This document shows positions 46,978-56,913 of a DNA stretch of 64,000 bases, piece after piece. Position 1 is the first letter of the stretch. Every line of letters begins with the position of its first letter. The DNA lies in NCBI GenBank assembly GCA_944366945.1, contig CALVWJ010000009.1, positions 1-64,000 of the forward strand. Reading direction: 5' to 3'. A model generated the notes under the pieces. The model saw only the letters and a program-made list of their open reading frames with translations. It did no database searches and was not told the origin of the DNA. The translations under genes were made by a program, and so were the position numbers. Source of the stretch: an uncultured Clostridia bacterium (lineage in GTDB: Bacteria > Bacillota > Clostridia > Christensenellales > CAG-138).

Positions 46978-48431
46978 TGAAATGGCATAAAAAACAGGAG
47001 GCGTCGGTTCCGGCTGTAAACAACCGCATAGCAATGCGGGGCGGTTCGTATTCGCTGATCATCAGCGCCGTTGTTTTGGCAATCCTTATTGTGCTGAACA
47101 TTATGGTGACTGCTCTTCCTACGACTTTGACGAAATATGATATCAGCTCCAGTCAGCTGTATTCAATCACCAGCAATACGAAGGCTGTAGTCAATAATCT
47201 TACGCAAGATGTGACCATCTATTGGATCGTGCAGGCTGATGCGGAGGACGACATCATTCAAAACCTGCTGGATAAATATGAAAGCTTGTCCAGCTATATT
47301 GAAGTGGTCAAGAAAAACCCAGATGTATTTCCAACCTTTACGCAAACGTATACAAGCGAAAACGTCCCCAACAACTCTTTGATCGTAGAGTCTAGCGAGC
47401 GCTACCGTTATGTTCCGTATGACGATATTTACCAAGGGGAAATGAACTATTATACCGGAGGATACAATTATACTGAATTTGACGGTGAAGGAGCAATCAC
47501 TTCTGCGATTGATTACGTCACAACAGAGGACCTTCCGGTTGTTTATACCCTTGAAGGGCATGGAGAAAGCGAGCTGCCTTCCATTTTTGCTGAGCAAGTT
47601 GAAAAGGAGAACATCGAAGTTGCATCGCTTTCCCTGCTAACTATCGACGAGATCCCCGAAGACGCAGATGCCATCGTGATTTATTCCCCGACGAGCGATA
47701 TTTCTGAAGAAGAGCGGGATATGCTGGCGGAGTATGCGGAAAACGGCGGAAAACTCATGGTTATGGCAGGCCCAACAGAGGATGGCACCTTAACGACGCT
47801 ATATAGCTTGCTTTCCGCCTATGGTGTAGAAGCGGTTGATGGCATCGTGGTGGAAAATGACAGGAGCCATTATGCCTTTGGCTATCCATATGTGCTGCTT
47901 CCCGACATGGCAAGCCACGCGATTACCGATTCTTTGATTGAGAGCAACTATTATGCGATCCTGCCGATCGCCCAGGGCCTTTCCGTCAATGGTTCTACCG
48001 ATGCCACCGTAACCGAACTCCTCACAACATCGGATGTGTCCTTCTGCAAAGCTGCCGGGTTTTCCCTTACAACTTATGAGAAAGAAGAAGGCGACACGGA
48101 TGGGCCCTTTGCTGTAGCAGTATCCATTGAAACGGCAAATGGGGGCGGTATCGTATGGTTTGCTTCCTCGGATTTTCTGAATGATATGTATAACGCATAT
48201 TCTTCCGGCGCAAACGGGAATCTTGCAATGAATGCTCTGTCCAGCCTAATCGGAGAACGGGAGGCGATTGCAATCCGCAGTAAATCCCTCAACTATAACT
48301 ATTTGACCATCAGCGATTCCACCTCAACTGTATTGAAAACCTTAATGATCGGCGTGTTCCCCTTGCTATACCTTGGCATAGGTGTATGCGTTCTCGTAGT
48401 AAGAAAGAAGGTGCAAAATGAAACGGTCTAA
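46977..48431 (+). CDS. GldG-like ABC-associated extracellular protein
   Basis: A 484-residue protein with a membrane segment near 25-48, a large extracellular part and a second membrane segment near the C-terminus (about 455-477). YDISSSQLYSITSNTKAVVNNL and the later VVYTLEGHGESELP and GGKLMVMAGP are typical of the GldG/ABC_transp_aux group, which has a ThuA-like fold. These proteins partner GldA/GldF-type transporters. It overlaps both neighbours by a few bases, so the operon is tightly coupled. Confidence 0.85.
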   Translation: MKWHKKQEASVPAVNNRIAMRGGSYSLIISAVVLAILIVLNIMVTALPTTLTKYDISSSQLYSITSNTKAVVNNLTQDVTIYWIVQADAEDDIIQNLLDKYESLSSYIEVVKKNPDVFPTFTQTYTSENVPNNSLIVESSERYRYVPYDDIYQGEMNYYTGGYNYTEFDGEGAITSAIDYVTTEDLPVVYTLEGHGESELPSIFAEQVEKENIEVASLSLLTIDEIPEDADAIVIYSPTSDISEEERDMLAEYAENGGKLMVMAGPTEDGTLTTLYSLLSAYGVEAVDGIVVENDRSHYAFGYPYVLLPDMASHAITDSLIESNYYAILPIAQGLSVNGSTDATVTELLTTSDVSFCKAAGFSLTTYEKEEGDTDGPFAVAVSIETANGGGIVWFASSDFLNDMYNAYSSGANGNLAMNALSSLIGEREAIAIRSKSLNYNYLTISDSTSTVLKTLMIGVFPLLYLGIGVCVLVVRKKVQNETV

Positions 48432-50316
48432 AAGAATGAAACGGCTTGCTGTGCTGTTTGGCATTTTTGTTGTGGCGTGTGGAATTACCATTGGCGTTGT
48501 AAAATATGAGGAAAAGAAGGAACAAATTAAAAACAGTGATGAAATTATTTTGCAGATTTCGCCAGAAACCGTCACTGCACTTTCCTGGGAAAATGAAACG
48601 GAATCTCTAGCTTTCCATAAAGACGGGACGTGGCTTTATGATGCTGATGAAGCTTTTCCTGTAGACGAGGATGCCGTTAATGAACTCCTATCACTTTTTG
48701 AGGAGTTTGGCGTTTCCTTTGTTATTGACGATGTGGAAGATTTTAGCCAATATGGACTGGATGACCCCGTTTGCACGATCCACATTACAACGACCGAGCA
48801 GCTAGAGGATGTAAAGACGGCGGAAGAGCTTGCAGCGGAAGAGATGGAAACGGATGAAGCTGAGGGTGGCGAAAATAGTGAAACAGATGAAGAGCCTCAA
48901 GCGGATGAACCTGCCAGTTCTGCTGCAGCCGAGGATGAAACAAGCGAAGTGGGAGAAACCAATGCTCCTTCCGAAGTTGAAGAGACTCCAAACGCAGAAG
49001 AAGACGCAGCAGGCACGTCCAACGAGGGCGTAGAAGATGCTGCTGCAGCCGAGGATGAAACAAGCGAAGTGGGAGAAACCAGCGCTCTCTCCGAAGTTGA
49101 AGAGACTACAGGCGCAGAAGAAAGCGTTACAGGTACCGGAGATAGCGGTGAGGAAGATGACCAGCTTCTTGAAGAAACCAATACGGATCAAGCCATTGAA
49201 GAGGAAACGCAAGCTGATGAGAATTCGGCTACAGCTGGCTATACCTATGAAATCCGTTTGGGTAATTTCAGCGTCATGGATTCTCAGCGCTATGTTTCCA
49301 TTGGTGACGGCAAAGTTTATCTGGTCTCAAATGACCCTCTCGACTTATATGATGCAGGCCTCAGCGACATGATCGATCATGACGAGATTCCATCGTTTGA
49401 GAGCATTGTAGATATTTGCTTTGAGGGCATTGAAAATTACGAGATCGTTTATGAGCAGGAAAGTGCCAACACCTATTGCCCCAGCGATGTGTACTTCGCT
49501 CAAATTGACGGCGCGTCACTGCCTTTGGATACAGATCTTACAGAAGAATATGTTGTTTCTAACATCAGCTTAATTGCGCTTACAAACTATGTGAACTATA
49601 AGGTGGCGGAGGGAGAGCTAGTCGATTATGGCTTGGACACTCCGGAATTGACGGTAACGATAGATTACACGTATGCTGGCGATGGGGATGATGAAGAGAC
49701 GATTTCTGATACCTTTGTTATGCATATAGGCCGCAATCAAGAGGAGGTAAAGGCTGCCGAGGAAGCAGCTCAAAAAGCTGAGGAAGAAGGAAATGCTGAT
49801 TATGAACCGGAAGACATCCCGGCTTATGTGAGGATTGGCAATTCCCAGATCATCTATGAAATCTCAAATTCCGACTATGAAAAACTCGTGGCGGTAACTT
49901 ACAATGATTTACGCCATAAAGAAGTTTTTACGGCGGACTTTGGTGACGTTTACCAAGTGGATATTTCGTTGGAAGGCGTAAATTATACATTGACGAGTGC
50001 GGCTGCTGAAGAAAATGCAGAGGAAACCATCTGGTATTACGGCGAAGACGAACTGGCCATTAGCAGCTTCCAAAGCGCACTGGCGAATTTAAATGCTGTT
50101 GAATTTACGGATGAAGCGCCAAGTGAGAAGGAAGAAATCTCCTTGACTGTCTATCTAAACAATGAAAATCATCCGCAGGTTGAAATCCACCTTTACCGCT
50201 ATGACGGAAACAACTGCCTCGCCGAGGTGGATGGGGAATCTTTTGCATTGATAGCGCGCAGCGAGGTTGTCGAACTGATGGAGGCAGTTAACGCAATCGT
50301 GCTGAAAAAAAGCTGA
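48418..50316 (+). CDS. DUF4340 domain protein of the Gld-like ABC operon
   Basis: A 632-residue protein with one N-terminal membrane segment (about 7-26) and a long extracellular part. DUF4340-type segments are seen before and after the middle (for example EDFSQYGLDDP near 97-107 and DYGLDTPELTVTIDY near 403-417). An acidic low-complexity insert (about 125-275, Glu/Asp/Ala/Thr) splits the first DUF4340 region and contains a tandem repeat. DUF4340 proteins regularly follow GldG genes; they are thought to be part of the same envelope complex. Function unproven. Confidence 0.82.
   Translation: MKRSKRMKRLAVLFGIFVVACGITIGVVKYEEKKEQIKNSDEIILQISPETVTALSWENETESLAFHKDGTWLYDADEAFPVDEDAVNELLSLFEEFGVSFVIDDVEDFSQYGLDDPVCTIHITTTEQLEDVKTAEELAAEEMETDEAEGGENSETDEEPQADEPASSAAAEDETSEVGETNAPSEVEETPNAEEDAAGTSNEGVEDAAAAEDETSEVGETSALSEVEETTGAEESVTGTGDSGEEDDQLLEETNTDQAIEEETQADENSATAGYTYEIRLGNFSVMDSQRYVSIGDGKVYLVSNDPLDLYDAGLSDMIDHDEIPSFESIVDICFEGIENYEIVYEQESANTYCPSDVYFAQIDGASLPLDTDLTEEYVVSNISLIALTNYVNYKVAEGELVDYGLDTPELTVTIDYTYAGDGDDEETISDTFVMHIGRNQEEVKAAEEAAQKAEEEGNADYEPEDIPAYVRIGNSQIIYEISNSDYEKLVAVTYNDLRHKEVFTADFGDVYQVDISLEGVNYTLTSAAAEENAEETIWYYGEDELAISSFQSALANLNAVEFTDEAPSEKEEISLTVYLNNENHPQVEIHLYRYDGNNCLAEVDGESFALIARSEVVELMEAVNAIVLKKS
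48921..49160 (+). repeat. 120-bp tandem repeat inside the DUF4340 gene
   Basis: Two copies, 48921-49040 and 49041-49160. The first 40 bases are identical, the rest similar. Encodes a 40-residue acidic unit (AAEDETSEVGET, then SEVEET). Copy number may vary between strains. Confidence 0.8.
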
Positions 50317-50779
50317 TCCATCATTAGATAAAAAGAATATTCAGAAAGCAGCGGCGGCATTTATGCCTTCCGCTGCTTTCAAAATTCGAAGGAGATAGGC
50401 TTATGGACCTAACTCAAATAGGTTATAAGAATTTTGCATTCGCAGGATGCAAGCATCCCATGAGCCGAACGCATAAACAACGCAAATGGAATTATCAATT
50501 TAAATTTAAGACGAGCGGATTGCATGAACCATATCTACCATTTTGGTAAGGCATTCGTTTTACGCTGAGGTTCTCTTCACATTGATTGCAAGGAATAAGC
50601 ATACGTATGCGGGGTTGATTAGGAGTTGTTGTGAAACGCAGCAGACATAGCTAAAGTAATAGAGAAATGCATCACTGCCTTTTTCAACAATTATCCGGCA
50701 TATATGCGGCAATTGTTCTACATATATTATTGAAAGCGTATGCTATAGTACCCGTGAGAAACGGAGAGGGGGGATAGTA
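50317..50779. other. 463-bp intergenic stretch before spoIIGA
   Basis: An 11-bp stem (50344-50354 with 50370-50380) just past the ABC operon probably ends it, although the plus-strand flank is AAAATT rather than a T-run. The remainder should contain the spoIIGA promoter and Spo0A sites; a TGTTGAA on the minus strand near 50681 is one base from a Spo0A box, too weak to call. Confidence 0.45.
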
Positions 50780-51553
50780 TTGTATATTGAGCTATTTCTC
50801 CTGGATAACTTCGTTATGGACTGTTTGTTGCTGCGCGTTGCGTCGGCACTTGTAGCGCGTCCGATTCGAGCGCGCCGCATGGCGCTGGCCTCTTTGCTTG
50901 GTGCCTTCTGGTCATGCGCTGCGCTGTTCTGCCCCTTGCTGCTAACAGTGCCTGCAAAAATCGCCAGCGGTTTTTTGTTTGCATTTGCGTTTCCAAAGAG
51001 CGGGCTTAAGGAATACGCCTGCGAAGTGGCTGCGGTTTTTGGTGCGGCATTTTTGACAGGAGGGCTTGCTTTTTGCCTGGCCTTTTGCTTTGGTGGTGAA
51101 ATGCAAAACGGGATCCTAATTGCTTCACTGCCTGTGCGAACTGCACTTGTGATCGCGCTGATTGCAACGTTTATTCCCAATCTTGTGCGTCGGCTGCGTA
51201 TGCAGCATGCCAATTGCAACCCGCAATGCTATGCCAAGCTTTCAATCTTGGTAAATGGGAAGGAATACCAGTTGAATGCCCTCATTGATACCGGGAATAG
51301 CCTCGTAGAGCCAATCAGTGGGAAGCCTGTAGCGGTTGCATATTTGCCGGAATTAGCCAACCAGGCCCATATTCCAATTCCTGCTGCAACGGCAGGAAGC
51401 AAAAGCATCCTTTATGCGCTTCGCCCAGAATGCATGCGCATAAACGGTAGGGAAAGCGAAGGGCTTCTCGCTTTGAGTCCCATGCCGCTCCATGGTACTG
51501 CAGAAGCGCTTTTATCGCCAGGGATGGCAGGATGGACAAATCTTGGAGGATAA
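50780..51553 (+). CDS. spoIIGA: sporulation sigma-E processing peptidase SpoIIGA
   Basis: A 257-residue protein: five hydrophobic segments in the first 135 residues, then a soluble aspartic-protease-like domain with the catalytic Asp170 in LIDTGNSL. It cleaves pro-sigma-E in the mother cell during sporulation. The likely start is TTG 50780 with GGAGAGGGGGG upstream, giving [10 protein letters not shown], the normal family beginning. It is directly followed by sigE, the universal arrangement in spore formers. Confidence 0.92.
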   Translation: MYIELFLLDNFVMDCLLLRVASALVARPIRARRMALASLLGAFWSCAALFCPLLLTVPAKIASGFLFAFAFPKSGLKEYACEVAAVFGAAFLTGGLAFCLAFCFGGEMQNGILIASLPVRTALVIALIATFIPNLVRRLRMQHANCNPQCYAKLSILVNGKEYQLNALIDTGNSLVEPISGKPVAVAYLPELANQAHIPIPAATAGSKSILYALRPECMRINGRESEGLLALSPMPLHGTAEALLSPGMAGWTNLGG

Positions 51554-51557
51554 AAAT

Positions 51558-52265
51558 ATGCAACGGTTTTTTGCGCGGATCCTTGTTTACATCTATCGGC
51601 GATTTGGCATCGCATCTTCATTCTATTATGTAAATGCAGGCGAGGCGCTTCCACCCCCGCTTTCAAAAGAAGAAGAGGAGGAATGCATCCGCGCGTTAGG
51701 CGCCGGAGACGAATCCGTGAAACAGACGCTTATTGAGCGTAATTTGCGCCTTGTTGTCTATATTGCGCGCAAATTTGAGAATACGGGAGTAAACATAGAA
51801 GACCTTATCTCGATCGGGACAATCGGCTTAATCAAGGCCGTGAACACGTTTGATCCGATGAAAAAAATCAAACTTGCAACCTATGCTTCCCGCTGCATTG
51901 AAAATGAAATCCTCATGTATTTAAGGCGGAGCTGCAGATTAAAACTTGAAGTTTCGCTGGATGAGCCGCTTAATGTTGATTGGGATGGCAATGAGCTGCT
52001 CCTTTCGGACATCCTTGGCACGGATGGGGATCTTGTTTACCGCGGCATTGAAGATGAGGTGGACAAAGAATTGCTGGCGCTTGCCATGCGGAAATTAACC
52101 CCGCGGGAAAAGCAGATTATGGAACTGCGCTTTGGTTTAAAGGGTACCCATGAATACACGCAAAAGCAGGTTGCAGATATGTTGGGCATTTCGCAAAGCT
52201 ATATCTCGCGCTTGGAAAAGCACATCATTAAAGTGCTGCGCAAAGAAATCCTCTCCATGTCATAA
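51558..52265 (+). CDS. sigE: RNA polymerase sporulation sigma factor sigma-E
   Basis: A 235-residue sigma-70 factor with an N-terminal pro-sequence. [20 protein letters not shown] (21-40) matches the conserved pro-sequence cleavage region, with processing expected near residues 24-25. Region 2 ([31 protein letters not shown]) and region 4 ([35 protein letters not shown]) are complete. GGAGG, overlapping the spoIIGA stop codon, precedes ATG 51558. It directs early mother-cell transcription. Confidence 0.95.
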   Translation: MQRFFARILVYIYRRFGIASSFYYVNAGEALPPPLSKEEEEECIRALGAGDESVKQTLIERNLRLVVYIARKFENTGVNIEDLISIGTIGLIKAVNTFDPMKKIKLATYASRCIENEILMYLRRSCRLKLEVSLDEPLNVDWDGNELLLSDILGTDGDLVYRGIEDEVDKELLALAMRKLTPREKQIMELRFGLKGTHEYTQKQVADMLGISQSYISRLEKHIIKVLRKEILSMS

Positions 52266-52285
52266 GCAGGAGGGAAGGACAACAT

Positions 52286-52320
52286 AAAAACTGCCCGGAG
52301 AGCAATGCTCTTACGGGCAG
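52286..52320 (-). terminator. intrinsic terminator of the perR-rbr operon
   Basis: On the minus strand a CTGCCCG/CGGGCAG stem (52320-52314 with 52297-52291) enclosing AGAGC/GCTCT, then TTTTTATG. It may also stop sigE transcripts from the other side. Confidence 0.75.
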
Positions 52321-52372
52321 GTCCCGCATGCCGCCCATGCCTGCCAAGCGGCACACAAGCTATAAAACAGGT

Positions 52373-52915
52373 TTAGTAATTTTCAGCGCGCAATTCGAAA
52401 TAGGCTCTGGGATGCGCACAAACCGGGCAAACTTCCGGAGCTGCCTCTCCAACATGGATGTGGCCGCAATTCAAGCACTTCCAAACGCAGATGCCATCCC
52501 GTGCAAACACTTTGCCTTCCTTGATATTTGCAAGCAGCTTGCGATAGCGCTCTTCATGCTCTTTTTCAATCCGGCCAACGCCTTCGAACAGGAGCGCGAT
52601 ATTCTCAAAGCCTTCTTCGCGCGCTTCCTTTGCAAATGTATCATACATGTCCGTCCACTCATAGTTTTCGCCGGCTGCAGCATCTGCAAGGTTGTCTTCC
52701 GTTCCAGGCACCTTGCCGCCGTGCAGCAGTTTAAACCAAAGCTTCGCATGTTCCTTTTCGTTTCCAGCAGTTTCTTCAAAGATGGCTGAAATCTGGTTAT
52801 AGCCATCTTTTTTGGCGGCAGAGGCATAGTAGCCATATTTTGTTGCAGCTTGAGATTCGCCGGCAAATGCCGTTTGCAGATTTGCCTCTGTTTTTGTGCC
52901 TTTCAATTCCTTCAT
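52373..52915 (-). CDS. rbr: rubrerythrin
   Basis: A 180-residue peroxide-reducing protein. The N-terminal four-helix diiron domain shows [26 protein letters not shown] and [11 protein letters not shown], carrying the iron-binding Glu and His residues. The C-terminal rubredoxin domain has CLNCGH and CPVCAHP with four Cys for one iron. It reduces hydrogen peroxide in the cytoplasm of anaerobes. AAGGAG precedes the ATG. It is 15 bp after perR, so it is directly linked to a peroxide regulator. Confidence 0.96.
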   Translation of the reverse strand: MKELKGTKTEANLQTAFAGESQAATKYGYYASAAKKDGYNQISAIFEETAGNEKEHAKLWFKLLHGGKVPGTEDNLADAAAGENYEWTDMYDTFAKEAREEGFENIALLFEGVGRIEKEHEERYRKLLANIKEGKVFARDGICVWKCLNCGHIHVGEAAPEVCPVCAHPRAYFELRAENY

Positions 52916-52930
52916 GCGTCCAATCTCCTT

Positions 52931-53317
52931 TCAATTTTTCGTGTGATTACGGCATACGCTGCAGACTCCATGAAATACCAAGGTAATATCTGAAAGCTCC
53001 ATGTCCGTGTAACTGCTTGCGATCTTGCAGAGATCCGGCAGAGCATTGCGCGGAATGTCTTCCACGCGCCCACAGCGCGTGCAGATCGCATGCAGATGCT
53101 GTGCAATATTGCCATCAAAGCGATCCGCCCCCGAAGGAGTAGCAATCCGCTGGAGCAGGCCACTTTCCGCAAGCTGGTTTAGGTTTCTATAAACCGTGGC
53201 TAAACTAACATTCACATCCAGAGCGCGAAGGCCGGAATATACTTCTTCTGCGGTAGGATGCGTACAGTTGGTGCGCACATAATCCAAAACGAGTTCCCGC
53301 TTTTTGGAATAGATCAT
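52931..53317 (-). CDS. perR: Fur family peroxide-type regulator (PerR-like)
   Basis: A 128-residue Fur-family regulator. A winged helix domain (HPTAEEVYSGLRALDVNVSL, then ATVYRNLNQLAESGLL) precedes a metal-binding domain with HLHAICTRCGRVEDI and a C-terminal CSVCRN; the two Cys pairs hold structural zinc. Coupling with rubrerythrin suggests PerR rather than Fur or Zur, but metal and signal are inferred. AAAGGGG lies 5 bases before ATG 53317. The AT-rich palindromic sequence downstream of its -10 (about 53338-53356) may be its own operator. Confidence 0.88.
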   Translation of the reverse strand: MIYSKKRELVLDYVRTNCTHPTAEEVYSGLRALDVNVSLATVYRNLNQLAESGLLQRIATPSGADRFDGNIAQHLHAICTRCGRVEDIPRNALPDLCKIASSYTDMELSDITLVFHGVCSVCRNHTKN

Positions 53318-53356
53318 ATGCACCCCTTTCTGAGAATAATAATAATTCTTAATTTA

Positions 53357-53384
53357 ATTATAGCATGCTATTTCATTTTGTCAA
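53357..53384 (-). promoter_or_regulatory. promoter of perR-rbr
   Basis: Minus strand: TTGACA (53384-53379), 16-base spacer, TATAAT (53362-53357). Both hexamers match the sigma-A consensus perfectly. Confidence 0.85.
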
Positions 53385-53583
53385 GAACGAAAAATGCTTT
53401 ACATTATGAATAATTCCACGCAATAGCAGGGAATTTCCCCCAAAATAATGAATAATTCGAAAAAAAGGATGGAATTTCTACACAAAGGCCAGGATCCGTG
53501 CTAAAATGAATCTATCGTATTTAAATACGGTAATTTGCCGTATTATGCATGCGGTGAAGATTAGATTTGCATGAGGGTTAAAC

Positions 53584-56500
53584 ATGAAACGAATCGTCGC
53601 GCTGCTTTTGGCGTTTTCCTTTGGGATTGCATTGATTGCTTTGCCTGCGCCTAACACACTTGCTGCAACGGATTACAGCATGATTAAAGTAAAGCTCACA
53701 ACAAATAACGCAACGGTTATTTCCATGAGCGTGAAGGGCGGATATTTTATTCAAGAGAACGGGGCCGAATTTAAAAACGGCACTTTGACGTTGCGCTCCA
53801 ATTTGGACGGAACGCTTACGGCAACGCATTCCGCCCAGGGCGAGCTCTACACGGGAGCGTCACTTTCGATCATGCGTGAGGAAATGTCACCTTCTGCAGG
53901 ATATATGTATTTCAATTCCCGTTCTTACCTTGGGCATTTTAATGTGCGCGTGCTTTCCAGTGGCTATTTGCAGGTGGTAAACGTAGTGCCGCTTGCGCAT
54001 TATCTTTATGGGGTAGTTGGCCATGAGATGAGCAACACATTCCCGATTGAAGCGCTCAAAGCGCAGGCGATTGCAGCAAAGTGCTATGTGCTCAGTTCCA
54101 TGAAAACGGGCAGTGCGGAATATTATATTGGAGATACCTCATCGGACCAAGTTTATAAAGGATACACCGCTTCCAATACAAACGTTATTCGCGCCGTAGA
54201 TGAAACGCTTAGTGAAATCCTCACCGTGAACGGCGCCATGCTCTGCACCTATTATGCGGCCAGTAACGGAGGCGAAACGAACCTTGTAACCTACGCTTGG
54301 AGCAGTGGGAAGGGGACGAATGCAGGCTATGCCATCAGCCTCGATGAATATGATTTGAAAAATACAATGAGTCCGATTGAAAAAATCGAGATTCCAATTA
54401 ACACGGCTGGGTCCATCAATCGTGCGTTTTATAATATGCTGCTTGCAAAAGCGGCAACTGTGATCGGTACCACGCCGACGGGCGTGGAACGTATTTCTGA
54501 GGTAGAAGCCTATTCGCCGCGCTACAGTGGGGTCACGCGCAATATGACGCGCGTAAAAGTCATTTTGAGCGTAATTGCAAACGGATACCTTTATGAGGAT
54601 GTGGAGCTTGATTTCAATGTTGCAGATCTCATGACATACGGTGTATTCACCAATGCGACGCTGCGCACATATTGGGGAGAATATGACGCTTCTTCTGGCT
54701 GCTATATTCTATATCATGCTCGTTGGGGGCATGGCGTAGGCATGAGCCAGCGCGGCGCCCAGCAGCGTGCGAACGAGGGATGGGGTTATCGGGACATTCT
54801 GAGCTTTTACTACCCAGGTGCAAGCTTTTCCACGATTTCCGTTACGGCACCTTCAAACCCGGTGAAGCCGGGCGAGACACCTGCAGCACCCGATGGGCTA
54901 AGCTTGATCGGCTATGGTGTATTAACGGGTAATGTCAATTTTAGAAAAGGGCCAGGGCAATCCTATGAAAGCTATGGGACGCTGGCGAAAGGTATCCAGA
55001 TCCCCATCTATGAGAAATCTGGCAGCTGGTACCGGACGGTTCTCGATGAGCGCGATGGCTATGTGAGCGCAAGCTATGTTGATTTTACGCCTGTTGATAC
55101 AACGAATACGCCAACTCCAACTCCAATGGCGTCTTCGTCGCCGTCATCCGCGCTTGGCACAGGGTATATCTCGGCGCAGGACGTGAATTTTAGGACGGGA
55201 CCTTCAACGAGTTACAGTAGCATAAAAAAACTTGCGCGCGGCACGGAGCTTACGGCGTATGCCTTACAGAATGGTTGGTACTATGTGAACATTGCAGGGA
55301 CATATGGCTATGTGAGCGCACAATATGTCAAGCTGGAAGAAGTAGAAATTAACCCAAGTCCGTCGCCCTCCCCATCCCCGACGCCGGTTCAGCCAACGAT
55401 TCTTGGCACAGGGTATATTTCTGCACAGGACGTGAATTTTAGGACGGGGCCTTCAACGAGCTACAGCAGTATGAAGAAGCTCGCACGCGGTACGGAGCTT
55501 ACGGCCTATTCGTTGCAAAACGGTTGGTACTATGTAAACATAGAAGGAATGTATGGCTACGTAAGTGCGCAATATGTCAAAATTGAGGAAACGGGGAATA
55601 CGGCAACGCCGACGCCCGATACCACCTATTCTGCAGAAATCGGCACAGTAACGCGCAGTGGCGTGAATTTTCGTGCGGATGCATCAAGTGCAAGCGCCCT
55701 GTTGCGTCAACTTGAAAAGAATATGAGCATTTATGTCCTTGGGAAAATAGGGGATTGGTATTATGCTGTGGCAGATGGCCAGTTTGGATACGTCTATGAG
55801 GACTATGTTGGGCTGACGGGAGAAAAGGTAACGCTTGGAAGCAATGGAAAACCAATTTCTACAGAAGAAGAGAAGCCCAAAACAGGCAAGGGTGTTACAA
55901 CGGGCAATGTGAACTTTAGGAAAGGGCCTGGCACTAACTATGCCACTATGGGCACGTTGGTAAAAGGCGTGGAACTTACGCTGGTTTCACTTGAGGATGG
56001 CTGGTATCAAGTATCGCTGGACGATCAGATCGGCTATGTCAGCTCTAAATACATCAATGTAACGGTTGCGATCCCGGATGTGGAGGATACGGAAGATTCG
56101 GATACTCCGGAGCTTACCGTGCCGAATATTCTGGGTCTTGGTCAAACAACGACTAACGTGAACTTTAGGGAAGAAGCGTCATCTTCTTCCAAAAAGTTGG
56201 GGCAGATCAAGAGCGGGGAAACGGTCACGTTGTATTCGCTTGCGGATGGTTGGTATGCAGTAGAATACAATGGAACACGCGGGTATCTTTACGCAAAATA
56301 TGTTAAGATGATCGCGCAAAGCAGCGGCAGTACGGGCGGCGTTGTGCCCGAGGGAGGCGGATCAGATTCTTCGGGTTCCGGCGGCAACACGGAATCAAAT
56401 GCTGGCGTGCAGCTTGCAATTGGCGCTGCGAGCGGGGAACTCAACTTCCGCGATAAGCCCTCCACTTCCACAGGGAAGGTACTTGCAACGCTTAAAAAAG

Positions 56501-56826
56501 GTGAGCAGTTTCAGATCCTGGGCGAAACAGACGAATGGTATTATGTAATCTATAATGGGCAGACAGGCTTTGTTTACAAAGCATATGCCAGGGTTGAAAG
56601 TTCCGGCTCGGTGGGTATCGCTCGGGTCAGCGATTCGGTAGCTCCCATTTCTACTACCACGACGGCTGAGGTCAACCTGCGCCATGGGATGAGCACGAAC
56701 AGCGAAATCGTCCGCTTGCTGCCGAATAAGACTTCCGTCACCGTTTATATGATCTTTGACGGCTGGTGCTTTTTGAGCCAGAACGGCACCTTCGGTTTCT
56801 GCGTTACGGATTATGTGAAACTTTAA
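53584..56826 (+). CDS. SpoIID/LytB domain protein with eight SH3 repeats
   Basis: A 1,080-residue secreted protein. After a signal peptide (1-27, NTLAA) comes a SpoIID/LytB domain (about 110-420) with catalytic Glu148 in VVGHEMSNTFPIEALKAQ and the C-terminal GHGVGMSQRGAQ motif and FYYPGA. The rest is eight bacterial SH3 units, each starting with a VNFR-type motif (NVNFRKGPG, DVNFRTGPS twice, GVNFRADAS, NVNFRKGPG, NVNFREEAS, ELNFRDKPS, EVNLRHGMS), joined by Pro/Thr/Ser linkers. SpoIID proteins are lytic transglycosylases acting on stripped glycan; SH3 units bind the wall. Far longer than sporulation SpoIID (about 340), so probably a vegetative or late-sporulation wall enzyme. Confidence 0.88.
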   Translation: MKRIVALLLAFSFGIALIALPAPNTLAATDYSMIKVKLTTNNATVISMSVKGGYFIQENGAEFKNGTLTLRSNLDGTLTATHSAQGELYTGASLSIMREEMSPSAGYMYFNSRSYLGHFNVRVLSSGYLQVVNVVPLAHYLYGVVGHEMSNTFPIEALKAQAIAAKCYVLSSMKTGSAEYYIGDTSSDQVYKGYTASNTNVIRAVDETLSEILTVNGAMLCTYYAASNGGETNLVTYAWSSGKGTNAGYAISLDEYDLKNTMSPIEKIEIPINTAGSINRAFYNMLLAKAATVIGTTPTGVERISEVEAYSPRYSGVTRNMTRVKVILSVIANGYLYEDVELDFNVADLMTYGVFTNATLRTYWGEYDASSGCYILYHARWGHGVGMSQRGAQQRANEGWGYRDILSFYYPGASFSTISVTAPSNPVKPGETPAAPDGLSLIGYGVLTGNVNFRKGPGQSYESYGTLAKGIQIPIYEKSGSWYRTVLDERDGYVSASYVDFTPVDTTNTPTPTPMASSSPSSALGTGYISAQDVNFRTGPSTSYSSIKKLARGTELTAYALQNGWYYVNIAGTYGYVSAQYVKLEEVEINPSPSPSPSPTPVQPTILGTGYISAQDVNFRTGPSTSYSSMKKLARGTELTAYSLQNGWYYVNIEGMYGYVSAQYVKIEETGNTATPTPDTTYSAEIGTVTRSGVNFRADASSASALLRQLEKNMSIYVLGKIGDWYYAVADGQFGYVYEDYVGLTGEKVTLGSNGKPISTEEEKPKTGKGVTTGNVNFRKGPGTNYATMGTLVKGVELTLVSLEDGWYQVSLDDQIGYVSSKYINVTVAIPDVEDTEDSDTPELTVPNILGLGQTTTNVNFREEASSSSKKLGQIKSGETVTLYSLADGWYAVEYNGTRGYLYAKYVKMIAQSSGSTGGVVPEGGGSDSSGSGGNTESNAGVQLAIGAASGELNFRDKPSTSTGKVLATLKKGEQFQILGETDEWYYVIYNGQTGFVYKAYARVESSGSVGIARVSDSVAPISTTTTAEVNLRHGMSTNSEIVRLLPNKTSVTVYMIFDGWCFLSQNGTFGFCVTDYVKL
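55156..55590 (+). repeat. near-identical SH3 repeat pair, 249-bp period
   Basis: The units starting at 55156 and 55405 are almost identical in DNA as well as protein (GTGYISAQDVNFRTGPSTSY in both), while the other SH3 units have diverged. Recent tandem duplication. Confidence 0.8.
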
Positions 56827-56867
56827 ACGCTTGCATGGAAAAAACCGCTTAAGCGCGCCTCGCGACA

Positions 56868-56901
56868 ATAAAAACGCGAACCGTATGGTTCGCGTTTTTA
56901 T
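56868..56901. terminator. bidirectional terminator between the SpoIID gene and hup
   Basis: A 15-bp stem (56868-56882 with 56887-56901), GTAT loop, with A/T runs on both flanks; serves both convergent genes. Confidence 0.88.
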
Positions 56902-56913
56902 GTTACCGAATAA

